A DNA stretch of 54,251 bases from Gilvibacter sp. (GCF_013214815.1 NZ_JABSPU010000015.1:1-54251), one strand, 5' to 3'. Positions 25,124-35,001 are shown, counted from the stretch's first letter. Numbers and translations: made by a program. Notes: generated by a model from the letters alone, not told the origin.

Positions 25124-25895
25124 CTTGCGCTATTTTTTGAGTGAGTTCGACAAACCCGGAAACCGAAAGGCGTTCCGGACGAAGCTCAAAGATAGCATCT
25201 TCTTTCAACTTATCAGACAAATCAAAGGATTTTAAGCTGTTGCGTAAGGTATTACGCCTTTGATTAAAGGCGGTTTTGACCACTTTAAAGAATAGGCTCT
25301 CATCACAGGGTAGTTGGTAATTTTCCTTGCGACGCATGCGCATCACACCACTGTCCACTTTGGGAGGTGGATTAAATACCCCGGGAGCCACGGTAAAGAG
25401 ATATTCCGTTTCAAAAAACGCTTGTGTAAGTACCGAAAGGATGCCGTAAGTCTTATTGCCCGGACCTTGACAAATGCGTTGGGCAACCTCCTTTTGAAAC
25501 ATGCCTGCAAATTCCAATACTTGTTCTCTAGCTTCAATGGCTTTAAAAACGATCTGAGAGGAGATGTTGTAGGGGAAATTCCCTATGATTCCCAACTGGA
25601 CATCGCCAAAACGCTCTTGCAGATCGGCCTTTAAAAAATCGGCCTCTACAACAGTGAGATTGGATTGTAGATAAGTAGCATTGAGGTATTCAATGGATTC
25701 GGTGTCGACATCCATGGCGGTAATGGGTTTACCTGTTTCTATGAGAAACTCCGTGAGTACGCCCGTACCAGGGCCAATTTCAAGCACTTGCTCATAACCT
25801 TCAAAAGACAGGGTCTCACGGATCTTTCTGGCAATATTCTTGTCGACCAAAAAATGTTGGCCCAAATGCTTTTTGGCGCGTACCGGGGAAGCCAT
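25101..25895 (-). CDS. rsmA: 16S rRNA (A1518/A1519) dimethyltransferase
   Basis: The 264-residue protein begins [20 protein letters not shown], the normal KsgA/RsmA start. SAM motif I is VLEIGPGTG at residues 37-45, and the adenine-N6 motif IV is NFPYNI at 105-110. It dimethylates two adjacent adenines in the terminal 16S hairpin and is lost in kasugamycin-resistant strains. The ATG overlaps the DUF4286 stop by one base. The family often has N-L-P-Y, so the phenylalanine is a mild variant. Confidence 0.95.
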   Translation of the reverse strand: MASPVRAKKHLGQHFLVDKNIARKIRETLSFEGYEQVLEIGPGTGVLTEFLIETGKPITAMDVDTESIEYLNATYLQSNLTVVEADFLKADLQERFGDVQLGIIGNFPYNISSQIVFKAIEAREQVLEFAGMFQKEVAQRICQGPGNKTYGILSVLTQAFFETEYLFTVAPGVFNPPPKVDSGVMRMRRKENYQLPCDESLFFKVVKTAFNQRRNTLRNSLKSFDLSDKLKEDAIFELRPERLSVSGFVELTQKIAQDGLADHR

Positions 25896-26203
25896 TACTG
25901 TTCGCTTACAATTTCTAATTCTGTTCTAAAGGCCACAAATTTGCCTTCAAAGCGCTTGCTTTCTCCTCTTAGTCTCGGAGCATCTTCTGCGTAGTAACGC
26001 TTGAGTGTATCTGCATTCGGAGCCGTGTACTGTACCGAATAAGTAATGCCGCCCATTTCTTCCTCCACCAAGACTCGTGTCATTAAGGCTTTGGTAAACT
26101 TTTTAGTGGCGAGCATGTCTGGAATATGTTCGTTTTTCATCCAATCCACCCAAGTGTCGTGAATGGATTCTTCAATATTTATAGTGACGTTATAGATGAT
26201 CAT
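25895..26203 (-). CDS. DUF4286 family protein
   Basis: The 102-residue soluble protein starts [20 protein letters not shown] and has the ferredoxin-like alternating pattern of DUF4286, with [22 protein letters not shown] in the second half. No catalytic motif is visible and the function is unknown. Across Flavobacteriaceae it often precedes rsmA, as here, with a one-base overlap. It overlaps the preceding gene by four bases, so the chain is translationally coupled. Confidence 0.8.
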   Translation of the reverse strand: MIIYNVTINIEESIHDTWVDWMKNEHIPDMLATKKFTKALMTRVLVEEEMGGITYSVQYTAPNADTLKRYYAEDAPRLRGESKRFEGKFVAFRTELEIVSEQ

Positions 26204-26853
26204 GGGGTGGCGTATTTGTCTAAGAAGGCGCTTATTTTGGCCTGAGTTTCTTTGTATTTTTCCATGCGCGCTGCGCTTTGGAAATTCATGGTTCCCAAGG
26301 CGTTTTTAAAGCGAGGATCTTTATAGGTTTCAGGGGATTGAGTGCTCAATTGGAACAGGTCAAATTCATTCATGACGTAAGGCAGGTAATAGCTGCTAAA
26401 GACCTCTAAATTGATCTCTTCATAGGCGTCTGTCCAACGAAAATATTCATAGAGGTTGATGATATCGTTCTTGAGTTCAAAATCCTTAATAAAACGAACA
26501 TCGCCAGATTGAATCAATGATTCATAGGCGTTGCGTTTAAGATAGACAGATACAAAATCCAGCTGCCCCATACTCAAAGCGTTTATGGAATCCCATTCTT
26601 TTTCCATAGCGATAAAGCCGAGCAGTTTACCTAGGTTTTTCTGTGAATTTTCTCCTCTCACAATAGCTGCGTCAACCATTTCCAGATTGATCCTGCATTC
26701 TGAGATCAAGTTTTCCATATGTTGATCTACCAGTAGATCGTTTTGCTTTTCTTGACGGCAGGAATCCAACTGGAAAGCCAGTAAAATCCCAACAATAACA
26801 ACCACGAACTCTAAACCGTGGTTGAGCCAGTCTATCTTTTTAGATTTTGCCAT
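26200..26853 (-). CDS. Single-pass membrane protein, DUF6090-like
   Basis: The 217-residue protein starts with a short basic stretch, then a membrane helix GLEFVVVIVGILLAFQLD at about residues 13-30, then a mostly helical domain with ENLISECRINLEMVDAAI and YESLIQSGDVRFI. The pattern GLEF..VI.GILLAF.L and ALS.GxL resembles DUF6090 proteins of Bacteroidota. It has no signal-peptidase site, so it is probably an inner-membrane protein with the C-terminal domain outside. Function unknown. It starts six bases after the TPR gene and overlaps DUF4286. Confidence 0.65.
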   Translation of the reverse strand: MAKSKKIDWLNHGLEFVVVIVGILLAFQLDSCRQEKQNDLLVDQHMENLISECRINLEMVDAAIVRGENSQKNLGKLLGFIAMEKEWDSINALSMGQLDFVSVYLKRNAYESLIQSGDVRFIKDFELKNDIINLYEYFRWTDAYEEINLEVFSSYYLPYVMNEFDLFQLSTQSPETYKDPRFKNALGTMNFQSAARMEKYKETQAKISAFLDKYATP

Positions 26854-26859
26854 TTGACT

Positions 26860-28635
26860 TTAATTGATGGTGTCCCCGCGAAGACTGCGGTAACGCTTGC
26901 GTGCATCTACAAAGTAAATACTATCCGGGAAATTAAAGACAATTTGCTCGTAAAATTCCTGAGCGCGTTCTGGGAGGGCCAACTGTTTTTCATACAGTTG
27001 GGCGAGATTGAAGTAGGCATCATCTGCCAAAATATCTTCTTTGTACAGTTCAATGATGGTCTTGTAATCCGCCTCAGCTTTTTCAAATACACCAAGCTCG
27101 GTATACAATCTGGCTCGGCGCAAAAGGGCTTCATCTTCAATGGCTTCACCTTTGTGTGTTTCTAAGATCTCTGTGAGCAGAGAAACGGCTTCATTGGGTT
27201 TGTTTTGCAGGCTGAGTAGATCCGCCTTGGCAAATTTGCGCAGCGCTGTTTGCGTGGTATCCTCCACTGAATTATCACTGATCAGCAAACTGAGTTCCAT
27301 GGCGTCATTGGCAATAAGCTGAGAGGTAGATTTTTTCAATACATCCAATTGGATTTGAGACCATTTAAAATCGCCCTTAAAATAACTGGTGCGCGCCACT
27401 TTAAAACGGGCTTCTTGTGCTAAGATATTTCCTTGAACCTTCTTTTGGATCTGAGAATAATAGATCAGGGCTTGATTGAATTTTTGGGTATAGACCAAAA
27501 TGTCTGCGAGTTTCATTTTCACCCGAGCTTTCTCAAAACGATTCAGATCTGTATCTGTCAACACTTTGAGGTTTAAGATGGCCGTGTCGGGCTGTTTTTT
27601 CTTAAAGGCGATGAAATCATTGTAAGCGATCTGCAGGGCGTAGGTGCGAGTGCTTAGGCCGTATTTTTCAAAGACTTGGTCAAATTCTGTCTCGACTTTT
27701 TTGAGGTCAAATTCGGTCTTGACAATTACCTTCAAGCGTCTTTCTTCCGCATCGAGTTGCTCCTCTAGAATGCTACTGTTGGCAATGATGTATTCAAAGA
27801 TCTCCAGAGCAATGGCATATTCACCTTCTTCTACGGTGATGCTGGCCAGCTGAGAAATGTGTTCTAAGGTTTCTCCCTTGCGCTTGTATATGGCCTTTTC
27901 CTGACTGAAAGATTTGCGGAATTCCTTTTGCTGCACATACAACCAGCTTAAAAGTTCATTGTAAAGAAGATCAGGGTCCTGCTGAATTCTTTTAATCAAG
28001 GTCTTTCTAAAGATCACGTTGGCCTCATTGGCGGGATCCTCCGTAATGAATTGGGTCAAACTGCGTTTGGTGTACGAGCTGTAACCCGGCTTGGATTCCA
28101 TCAGACCTAAATAGGCCTCAAACATCTTTTCAAAATTCTGCAGTTCCCCATAAATGCGCGAGAGTTGCAAAAAGAAATCGGCATTGGGATTGAGCTCCAT
28201 ACCACGTTCATAGGCTTTTACCGCCCATTCCAATAAACCGTAGCTGTCAAAAGTATCTCCAATGAAACGCGCATAATTGGGTTGTTGATTCAACTCATCT
28301 ATGGCCAATTGATAGAATACTTTGGCTTCCTCGGTGCGATCCTGCAGTTCGTAGTTGTAACCAATATCTACAGAAAGCTGCGGATAGCGCCCAACCGTTT
28401 GGGCTCTATTCTCCAGCAGCACGCCTGCTTCTTGGTAGTTTTCCAATTGCTGATGGGTGGCCACCAAGGCTTTGAAAATATCCAGCCTGCGCGGATTTTT
28501 GTCGTAAATAGATTGATAGATACGAAGGGCTTTGTCATACTTTCCTTCTTCAAAGTAAGTATCGGCCAAGGCATCACTTTGCCCTATAGAATTAAGGGGC
28601 AAAAGAAACAGCAGTATGAGGGTCAGACTACGCAC
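26860..28635 (-). CDS. Secreted tetratricopeptide-repeat protein
   Basis: The 591-residue protein has a signal peptide (LTLILLFLLPLNSIGQS, cleavage about residue 19) and then TPR units through most of its length, such as DTYFEEGKYDKALRIYQSIYD, YARFIGDTFDSYGLLEWAVKAYERGM and the last ADDAYFNLAQLYEKQ. It is probably periplasmic and a scaffold for envelope protein complexes. It is the first gene of a chain of at least eight closely spaced genes down to the LuxR regulator. No enzyme domain is present. Confidence 0.85.
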   Translation of the reverse strand: MRSLTLILLFLLPLNSIGQSDALADTYFEEGKYDKALRIYQSIYDKNPRRLDIFKALVATHQQLENYQEAGVLLENRAQTVGRYPQLSVDIGYNYELQDRTEEAKVFYQLAIDELNQQPNYARFIGDTFDSYGLLEWAVKAYERGMELNPNADFFLQLSRIYGELQNFEKMFEAYLGLMESKPGYSSYTKRSLTQFITEDPANEANVIFRKTLIKRIQQDPDLLYNELLSWLYVQQKEFRKSFSQEKAIYKRKGETLEHISQLASITVEEGEYAIALEIFEYIIANSSILEEQLDAEERRLKVIVKTEFDLKKVETEFDQVFEKYGLSTRTYALQIAYNDFIAFKKKQPDTAILNLKVLTDTDLNRFEKARVKMKLADILVYTQKFNQALIYYSQIQKKVQGNILAQEARFKVARTSYFKGDFKWSQIQLDVLKKSTSQLIANDAMELSLLISDNSVEDTTQTALRKFAKADLLSLQNKPNEAVSLLTEILETHKGEAIEDEALLRRARLYTELGVFEKAEADYKTIIELYKEDILADDAYFNLAQLYEKQLALPERAQEFYEQIVFNFPDSIYFVDARKRYRSLRGDTIN

Positions 28636-28756
28636 TTGTGTAAAGATATCAATTGAGTTCTTAAAGCTGCGTTAAGTACCTCAAATAAATTACCTGGCTG
28701 TAACGGCATTATTGCCATCAGCCTTGATTAAGCAACCAAAAAGTAAGCCAGAATCC

Positions 28757-30028
28757 TTATTCGATCATATCGAATCCGCAGTAAGGCACAAGGACCTCGG
28801 GGATCTTAATGCCCTCAGGCGTTTGGTAGTTTTCCAAAATTCCCGCCAAGATACGCGGCAGGGCCAAGGCGCTGCCGTTTAAGGTATGGGCCAATTGGTT
28901 CTTACCTTCGGAATTTTTAAAACGCAACTTCATACGATTGCTCTGGAAGGTCTCAAAATTAGAAACAGAAGAAACCTCCAGCCAGCGATCTTGAGCAGTT
29001 GAGAATACTTCAAAATCATAAGTGAGTGCGCTGGCAAAGGTCAGATCTCCTCCGCAGAGGCGTAGCACACGATAGGGGAGTCCTAACTCACCTAAAATCA
29101 CTTTAACGTGAGCCAACATTTCCTCTAAAGCTTCATAAGAACGCTCTGGGTGTTCAATGCGCACAATCTCTACTTTGTCAAATTGGTGCAAACGGTTCAA
29201 ACCGCGCACGTGCGCTCCATAAGAACCGGCCTCACGTCTAAAGCAGGGCGTGTAGGCAGTACAAGCAATAGGTAGGTCTTTGGCGTTGAGCAAATCTCCT
29301 CTAAACAGGTTGGTTACGGGTACTTCTGCCGTTGGGATCAAATAAAGATTGTCTCCAGTTACGTGGTACATCTGTCCTTCCTTGTCAGGAAGACTCCCGG
29401 TTCCAATTCCAGAGGCTTCATTAACCAAGTGTGGTACTTGATATTCTGTGTAGCCAGCATCGATGTTCTTGTCTAGGAAATAACTGATCAAGGCGCGTTG
29501 CAAACGAGCTCCCTTGCCAATATAAACTGGAAATCCAGCTCCGGTAACCTTGTTTCCTAACTCAAAGTCAATCAGGTTGTATTTTTTGGCCAGTTCCCAA
29601 TGCGGAAGCGCGCCTTCATCCAAAGTCGGAATGGTTCCGTGGCGTTCTGTTTCCACGTTGTCTTCATCACTGCTTCCTTCTGGTACAGTAGCGTTCGGGA
29701 TGTTTGGTAAGGTGAAGAGTAATTCTTGAAGCTTATCAGCAGCAGCATTGAGCTGCTCTTGCAAGGCTTTAGACTGCTCTTTAAGTCCGGCAGTTTTCTC
29801 TTTCAACAGGTTGGCTTTTTGTACCTCTCCGCTTTTGAACAATTGCCCGATCTCTTTGGAGAAAGTGTTGGATTGCGCTAAAGTCTCATCCAATTGTGCC
29901 TGCGTTTTTCTGCGGAGTTCATCTGCCTGCAAAACCTCTTCTAAAATAGGCATGGCATCTAAACCGCGCTTGGCTAAAGCCTGAGCAAAACGTTCTTTGT
30001 TGTCGCGAATTTCACTTACCTGTAACAT
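28757..30028 (-). CDS. serS: Seryl-tRNA synthetase
   Basis: The 423-residue enzyme has the N-terminal tRNA-binding coiled coil (about 30-110), class II motif 2 FRREAGSYGAHVRGLNRLHQF and motif 3 with GSALALPRILAGILENYQ. It charges tRNA-Ser and tRNA-Sec-type tRNAs with serine. The length and the start MLQVSEIRDNKERFAQAL match the family. It has its own promoter box at 30051-30058 and is separated from the TPR gene by 121 bases in which I see nothing clear. Confidence 0.96.
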   Translation of the reverse strand: MLQVSEIRDNKERFAQALAKRGLDAMPILEEVLQADELRRKTQAQLDETLAQSNTFSKEIGQLFKSGEVQKANLLKEKTAGLKEQSKALQEQLNAAADKLQELLFTLPNIPNATVPEGSSDEDNVETERHGTIPTLDEGALPHWELAKKYNLIDFELGNKVTGAGFPVYIGKGARLQRALISYFLDKNIDAGYTEYQVPHLVNEASGIGTGSLPDKEGQMYHVTGDNLYLIPTAEVPVTNLFRGDLLNAKDLPIACTAYTPCFRREAGSYGAHVRGLNRLHQFDKVEIVRIEHPERSYEALEEMLAHVKVILGELGLPYRVLRLCGGDLTFASALTYDFEVFSTAQDRWLEVSSVSNFETFQSNRMKLRFKNSEGKNQLAHTLNGSALALPRILAGILENYQTPEGIKIPEVLVPYCGFDMIE

Positions 30029-30050
30029 GGTTCCCGTTTGAATTAGGCCC

Positions 30051-30058
30051 CAAATTTA
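30051..30058 (-). promoter_or_regulatory. Promoter -7 box of serS
   Basis: The minus strand reads TAAATTTG, a full match to TAnnTTTG, 22 bases before the serS ATG. A TTTG lies 26 bases further upstream (30088-30085), longer than usual. Confidence 0.45.
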
Positions 30059-30116
30059 AACATTAGCGCCTAGTTATCACAGTTCAAACAGGATTAATCA
30101 CAGGGGATATAATCCT

Positions 30117-31496
30117 TTATTTTTGAGTAGAAGATTCTGAATCTTTTTTCTTCTCGATCTTAGTGAAATTCTCCGGAGCAGGAAGCAGCCAAGAAGCGTG
30201 TTTAAGTTGATCCCACGAGACTGAAGCCAGATCGACAGATTCATCCACCAGTAAATGGTAGCTACCGGCATTGACTTTAACGCGCACCGTAGCATAGACC
30301 TCAACATCTTTGCCTTTTTCTTTTTCGATCTGATGGATGCGTTGGGCTAACTGCCAGATAAAATCAGGCTTAGTTCTAAAAGAGCGATACTGTTTTTTAC
30401 TCAGCAGGTCTTTATAACTGTATGCAATTTTCTTTTTGTTGGGATCAGCTTTGTCTACGATATAATAGATCACCCGTCCAGATTTGGTTCGAAGCATCAT
30501 CCGCCAAGACAAGCGATGTCCTTCTTCTGTCCACAAAACAGGTTCTGCGATAAACCAATGCCTTAACGGCAGGGCAAATTGTACAAATAAATAACCGACC
30601 AAGATTGCGGTAGTGATCGTACCCGTTTTAGGAATGCGTACTTCGTCTCCGCGGTAAACTTCTTCTGCTGGCATAAATCGTTTCACCAAGGTTTCACTAC
30701 TGAAGAAGAACAGGGCGAACGCGATCGACATATAGGGGAATATTCCAATATGGAATACTGCGGAATTGAACAGGTGGAAGAACAGCGACAGGCCAAAGGC
30801 CAGCCAACGCGTTTTGCGCCACATATACATCGGTATAACCAACAGGTCAAAGAGGATTCCAAAATAAGCCATACCCCAGTGTACCCAAGGAAGCTGCAAG
30901 AAATCACCGATGAGCCAATAATCAGCCTTGCTTTTCATAAACAAGCGCGTGACGGTTCCGTCCAGCCAGTCTGGATATATTTTGGCAATTGCCGCGTAGG
31001 TAAATACGATCAATAACTGTCCTACCACTAAGGTCTGTACCCACCGTGGCATAGAAATGCTTTTGCGCTCCGGATTGAGTTTGGCATCTAAAGACATCCG
31101 TCCTGCTGCTGGCACTAAGACCATCATCCAAGTGAGCAACATCATGAGGTAGTAGTGGTTGTTGTATGAGGACTTTTGCATTAAATAAACACACATCCAC
31201 ATCAAGGCGTAGCCTGCCATACTCCAACGGTATTTATAACCGAGCATGACCGCAATTCCGAAGACGCCCATTACCGCAAAGTAGATATACATTCCATTGC
31301 CTGGTAAAGGCTGTAAAAAGTCAAATCCAATAAAATTGAAAGTGAACTCTGGATCCATAAAGGTGCGCCGCACCCAGCCTGTGGCAATGGCGCCGTAGGC
31401 TTCTACGGTCAGCAAAAACCCAAAAGCAATGCGAAACAAGACCAAACCGGCATTGTCTACGCGAGTAAAAAGGTATTTATTTATGCGATCTAACAT
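30117..31496 (-). CDS. HTTM-domain (vitamin K gamma-carboxylase-like) membrane protein
   Basis: The 459-residue protein begins MLDRINKYLFTRVDNAGLVL and has about seven membrane helices in the first 300 residues, including the HTTM signature region FRIAFGFLLTVEAY and YLMMLLTWMMVLVP. A soluble C-terminal region of about 150 residues follows. The HTTM domain is the membrane core of eukaryotic vitamin K-dependent gamma-glutamyl carboxylase; the bacterial homologues have mostly unknown substrates. The ATG at 31496 overlaps ribF by 20 bases; the longer frame to 31526 lies deeper in ribF and is not favoured. Confidence 0.8.
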   Translation of the reverse strand: MLDRINKYLFTRVDNAGLVLFRIAFGFLLTVEAYGAIATGWVRRTFMDPEFTFNFIGFDFLQPLPGNGMYIYFAVMGVFGIAVMLGYKYRWSMAGYALMWMCVYLMQKSSYNNHYYLMMLLTWMMVLVPAAGRMSLDAKLNPERKSISMPRWVQTLVVGQLLIVFTYAAIAKIYPDWLDGTVTRLFMKSKADYWLIGDFLQLPWVHWGMAYFGILFDLLVIPMYMWRKTRWLAFGLSLFFHLFNSAVFHIGIFPYMSIAFALFFFSSETLVKRFMPAEEVYRGDEVRIPKTGTITTAILVGYLFVQFALPLRHWFIAEPVLWTEEGHRLSWRMMLRTKSGRVIYYIVDKADPNKKKIAYSYKDLLSKKQYRSFRTKPDFIWQLAQRIHQIEKEKGKDVEVYATVRVKVNAGSYHLLVDESVDLASVSWDQLKHASWLLPAPENFTKIEKKKDSESSTQK

Positions 31497-32409
31497 AGGC
31501 CTCGGCGATTTTCTGGTCTTCAGCAATAGCGGCTGTTAGTTCTTCAGTCGATCCAAAACGCTGCTCATCACGAATTCGTGAAAGCAATTCGATCTGCAGT
31601 TTGCGACCGTAAAGGTCAGCCTCAAAATCCATAAAGTAGGTTTCAATAGTGGTTCTGTCTCCACCAACAGTCGGATTGTTACCAATATTCATAACGCCAA
31701 AAACCGGTTTTTTGTCTATTTGGCTTTTTACAATATAGACGCCGTTCTTGGGAATGAGTTTATAGTTTTCCGCAATTTCTAAATTCGCAGTTGGGTAGCC
31801 CAATTGACGGCCTATACCGCGGCCTTTAGCAATGATTCCCGTTAGCGTAAATGGATCGCTTAGATAGGTGTTTGCTGTGTTAAGATCGCCTTCTGTCAAG
31901 GCCTTTCTGATCTTAGTGGAACTCACCGTAATGGCATCCACCTCTTGCGCACCCACCTCTTCAACTTCAAAACCAAACTCCTCACCCAAGCGACGCAGAT
32001 CCGAAACATCGGCACGGCGGTTGCGCCCAAAGCGGTGGTCGTAACCTATAATCACTTTTTTGGCGTTGAGTTTTTCAACGAGTAATTGTTGTACAAAATC
32101 TTCTGCGCTCATACGCGAAAAGGCTTTGGTAAAGGGTTCAATAACCAAGTGGTCAATGCCGACGCGATCCAAGACTGCTTCCCGCTCATCAATGGTTTGA
32201 ATGAGTTTAATGTCTACATCGGGCTGCAAGACCATTCGCGGATGCGGAAACATAGTAAAGATCACGGATTCACAGCCCATGGCTTTAGCGTCATCGGTCA
32301 AGCGGCCTAACAGAACCCGGTGACCTGCATGCACCCCATCAAAGGTCCCAATGGTTACCACAGTGGGTTGGGTTCCTTTATATTGAGCCGATGAGGCGTA
32401 GGTCTGCAT
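31477..32409 (-). CDS. ribF: Bifunctional riboflavin kinase/FAD synthetase
   Basis: The 310-residue protein has the N-terminal FMN adenylyltransferase with GTFDGVHAGH at residues 21-30 and the later SSTKIRKAL, and the C-terminal flavokinase with GIGRQLGYPTANLE and IETYFMDFEADLYGR. It converts riboflavin to FMN and then FAD. Length and both domains are normal. It lies one base after the pth stop, and its end overlaps the HTTM gene. Confidence 0.96.
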   Translation of the reverse strand: MQTYASSAQYKGTQPTVVTIGTFDGVHAGHRVLLGRLTDDAKAMGCESVIFTMFPHPRMVLQPDVDIKLIQTIDEREAVLDRVGIDHLVIEPFTKAFSRMSAEDFVQQLLVEKLNAKKVIIGYDHRFGRNRRADVSDLRRLGEEFGFEVEEVGAQEVDAITVSSTKIRKALTEGDLNTANTYLSDPFTLTGIIAKGRGIGRQLGYPTANLEIAENYKLIPKNGVYIVKSQIDKKPVFGVMNIGNNPTVGGDRTTIETYFMDFEADLYGRKLQIELLSRIRDEQRFGSTEELTAAIAEDQKIAEAYVRSHK

Positions 32410-32410
32410 A

Positions 32411-33040
32411 TTATTTTCCGTTAAAGTTGTTCATGGTGTGGTCCATGCCCGCTAAGGCAAATGATTCTACCGCTTCAGCACTTGTTTTGAGTCGTTCCTT
32501 AAGGGCTGTCTGTTCTTCATCGGTCCAAGGACTCAACACATAATCTACCTGTCTGCCTTTGGCAAACTGATCGCTGATCCCAAATCTAAAACGATTGTAA
32601 GCGGTAGTGTTAAGCGTGGCTTGAATGTCTTTTAAACCATTATGACCTCCATCAGATCCTTTTTTCTTTAAGCGGATGCTACCAAAGGGTAAGTTGAGAT
32701 CATCTGTGATGACCAGCATATTCTCAAGCGGAACTTTTTCTTGTTTGAGCCAATAATTGACGGCCTTACCGCTGAGGTTCATAAAAGTGCTCGGTTTGAG
32801 CAGGATCAATTGACGGCCTTTAATCCGAAGTTTGGCAATATCCCCGAGTTTTTTGGATTCAAAAATGGCCTCGTACTTTTCTGCCAAGGTGCTTACCACA
32901 TCAAATCCAATATTATGTCTGGTGTTGTCGTATTTGGGTCCAATATTGCCCAAACCCACAATTAGAAATTTCTTCATGGGATCTTGCTCGGGCTCGCTAG
33001 GAGCGTCTAAACCAAAAAGTCGCTTTAAAAATGCGAGCAT
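32411..33040 (-). CDS. pth: Peptidyl-tRNA hydrolase
   Basis: The 209-residue protein carries the family motifs [19 protein letters not shown] with N32 and the catalytic H42, then [10 protein letters not shown] and DDLNLPFG. It frees tRNA from peptidyl-tRNA dropped by ribosomes. The first 21 residues ([20 protein letters not shown]) precede the usual start at MKKFLIVG; similar extensions occur in other Flavobacteriaceae, so the ATG at 33040 is preferred over 32977. A strong terminator separates it from rplY upstream. Confidence 0.94.
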   Translation of the reverse strand: MLAFLKRLFGLDAPSEPEQDPMKKFLIVGLGNIGPKYDNTRHNIGFDVVSTLAEKYEAIFESKKLGDIAKLRIKGRQLILLKPSTFMNLSGKAVNYWLKQEKVPLENMLVITDDLNLPFGSIRLKKKGSDGGHNGLKDIQATLNTTAYNRFRFGISDQFAKGRQVDYVLSPWTDEEQTALKERLKTSAEAVESFALAGMDHTMNNFNGK

Positions 33041-33059
33041 CCTTTTTTTTGTAAAAATA

Positions 33060-33099
33060 AAAAGAGTCCGCTTAAATTGATAACCAAGCGGACTCTTTT
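33060..33099 (-). terminator. Strong terminator after rplY
   Basis: AAAAGAGTCCGCTT at 33060-33073 and AAGCGGACTCTTTT at 33086-33099 form a perfect 14-bp stem with a 12-base loop. On the minus strand it is followed by T-rich sequence (TATTTTTAC). It ends the rplY transcript 23 bases after its stop codon. Confidence 0.88.
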
Positions 33100-33122
33100 C
33101 TATGTTCGGTATGCTAGAAGAT

Positions 33123-33758
33123 CTATTCCTCGGCAGGAGCTTCGGCAGGAGCTTCGGCTTCTGCACCTTCTTCTGCATCATCATCTTCTTCGTCATCTGC
33201 CTCATGAACAGCGTTACGAGAAGTTCTCACCTGTACAACAACAGTGTTGTCTGGGTGCATGATGGTATAAGCATCGTTGGTAAGGGTAGTAACATAAAGT
33301 TTGTTACCAATACGCAATTCAGTGATGTCTGCCTCGATATAATCTGGCAAGTTCGCTGGTACTGCTTTGATACGTAGCTTACGGTTTACAAAACGCAACA
33401 CCCCTCCGTTACGTACACCACGAGAGTTACCTACTAGACGTACAGGAATATTCATAGTGATTTCCTTGTCGTCAAAGATTTGGTAAAAGTCGATGTGTAA
33501 GATACGGTCAGTTACCGGGTGGAACTGAATGTCTTGCAAAATAGCATTGATGCTTGTGCCGTCTTCTAGCTCAATAACAACTGTGTGTACGTCTGGAGTG
33601 TACACCAAGTTCTTGAACGCTAATTCTGGCGCTGAAAAGTGAATCGGTGTTTCTCCTCCGTATACTACGCAGGGAACCTTTCCAGCATTACGTAAGGCTT
33701 TGGTAGATACCTTGCCCACGCTTTCTCTTTGAGATCCTTTGATCGTTATTGACTTCAT
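33123..33758 (-). CDS. rplY: Ribosomal protein L25 (long, CTC type)
   Basis: The 211-residue protein has the L25 N-terminal domain that binds 5S rRNA ([15 protein letters not shown], then [15 protein letters not shown]) and the TL5/CTC C-terminal domain to about residue 180. The last 25 residues are an acidic tail of D and E, followed by repeats of the sequence AEAPAEAP, likely disordered. It starts [20 protein letters not shown] as expected. A strong terminator follows it, so it is probably transcribed alone or with prs upstream. Confidence 0.95.
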   Translation of the reverse strand: MKSITIKGSQRESVGKVSTKALRNAGKVPCVVYGGETPIHFSAPELAFKNLVYTPDVHTVVIELEDGTSINAILQDIQFHPVTDRILHIDFYQIFDDKEITMNIPVRLVGNSRGVRNGGVLRFVNRKLRIKAVPANLPDYIEADITELRIGNKLYVTTLTNDAYTIMHPDNTVVVQVRTSRNAVHEADDEEDDDAEEGAEAEAPAEAPAEE

Positions 33759-34022
33759 TTAATAAAAAATTTTGTGCTCCTGAGATGAACTTCGCAAAAA
33801 TTTTCTGCGTAAATCAACCGCTTCGCTTTCGCGCAAAAAATTTTCATTTTTTTGGTTGACAAGCCGAAAAAATAAATTTATTTCCGCTCATTTCATTTGC
33901 ATTTGTTTGCATGATGTTAACCACCTTAAGTGGAAAACGGCTGCAAATATCCCAAAATTATTTGGTAGCTGAAAGTAAATACGACTTTTTTTACAAGGCC
34001 TTAAAGGCTTGTTTTCTGCGGA

Positions 34023-34964
34023 TTACATCAAGAATTTAGAACTGATGGAACTGTTGGTGTTCACACTTTGCATCACAGAAGCAAAAAGTGGTGCACAACT
34101 AAGTACGCGCAATTTTGGAGATTCTTGTCTCAGCGGGATGGAATCCGTAACGATAAGTTCTTCCAATTGGGAGTTCTCTAAACGCTCATAGGCCTGTCCA
34201 GAAAGGATAGGGTGAGTACAGATCGCGCGAACACTTTTGGCCCCGCGTTCCATCATAAGGTCTGCAGCTTTGGTCAGGGTTCCGGCAGTGTCCACCATAT
34301 CATCTACCAAAACAACGTTCTTGCCTTCTACATTACCAATGAGTTCCATATGAGAGATCACATTGGCTTTGGCGCGTTGTTTATAACAGATCACCACGTC
34401 GCTTTCTAAAGCCTTGGAGTAGGCGTAGGCTCTTTTAGAACCTCCCATATCTGGCGAGGCGATGGTAAGCTCGTCGAGATTCAGTTTTTTCAAATACGGC
34501 AAGAAGATCGTAGAGGCAAAAAGGTGATCCACGGGCTTTTCAAAGAATCCTTGAATCTGATCTGCGTGGAGGTCCATGGTAATGATACGAGTGGCTCCTG
34601 CAGCCTCTAGCATCTTAGCAACCATTTTGGCAGCAATAGGGACTCTTGGTTTGTCCTTGCGATCTTGACGTGCCCAACCAAAATAAGGCAACACAGCAGT
34701 AATGTGTCTAGCAGAAGCGCGTTTTGCGGCATCACACATCAATAGCATTTCCATCAAATGATCACTCGGAGGAAAGGTGGAACCGATAATAAAGACGCGG
34801 GCTCCGCGAACTGATTCTTCAAAAGAGGGTTGAAACTCTCCGTCTGAATAGGTAGAGGTGATTACGTTCCCCAGCGGGACACCGAATTGTTTTGCAATGT
34901 TTTCGGCAAGTTCTTGGCTTTGTTTACAAGCAAATATCTTGGGTTGAGGAACGGCTCCAGGCAT
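34023..34964 (-). CDS. prs: Ribose-phosphate pyrophosphokinase
   Basis: The 313-residue enzyme has the PRPP synthetase order: TYSDGEFQPSFEESVRG near the start, the ATP-loop region RASARHITAVLPYFGWARQDRKD, the flexible loop, and the PRPP-binding VVLVDDMVDTAGTLTKA. It makes PRPP for nucleotide, histidine and tryptophan synthesis. It is divergent from tRNA-Leu and 264 bases upstream of rplY. That gap is AT-rich with no gene and no clear terminator. Confidence 0.96.
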   Translation of the reverse strand: MPGAVPQPKIFACKQSQELAENIAKQFGVPLGNVITSTYSDGEFQPSFEESVRGARVFIIGSTFPPSDHLMEMLLMCDAAKRASARHITAVLPYFGWARQDRKDKPRVPIAAKMVAKMLEAAGATRIITMDLHADQIQGFFEKPVDHLFASTIFLPYLKKLNLDELTIASPDMGGSKRAYAYSKALESDVVICYKQRAKANVISHMELIGNVEGKNVVLVDDMVDTAGTLTKAADLMMERGAKSVRAICTHPILSGQAYERLENSQLEELIVTDSIPLRQESPKLRVLSCAPLFASVMQSVNTNSSISSKFLM

Positions 34965-34993
34965 CTTTCTTGTGGTGTTTTAGTTGGAAGCTA

Positions 34994-35001
34994 CAAAGGT
35001 A
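34994..35001 (-). promoter_or_regulatory. Promoter -7 box of prs
   Basis: The minus strand reads TACCTTTG, a full TAnnTTTG match 29 bases before the prs ATG. No well-spaced TTG is visible upstream, so the call is moderate. Confidence 0.4.

Noticed and set aside
33759-34022. Hairpin CAAGCC...GGCCTTG (about 33997-34014) as a prs terminator
   Set aside because: On the minus strand it is followed by A residues and not by T residues, and the stem has a bulge.
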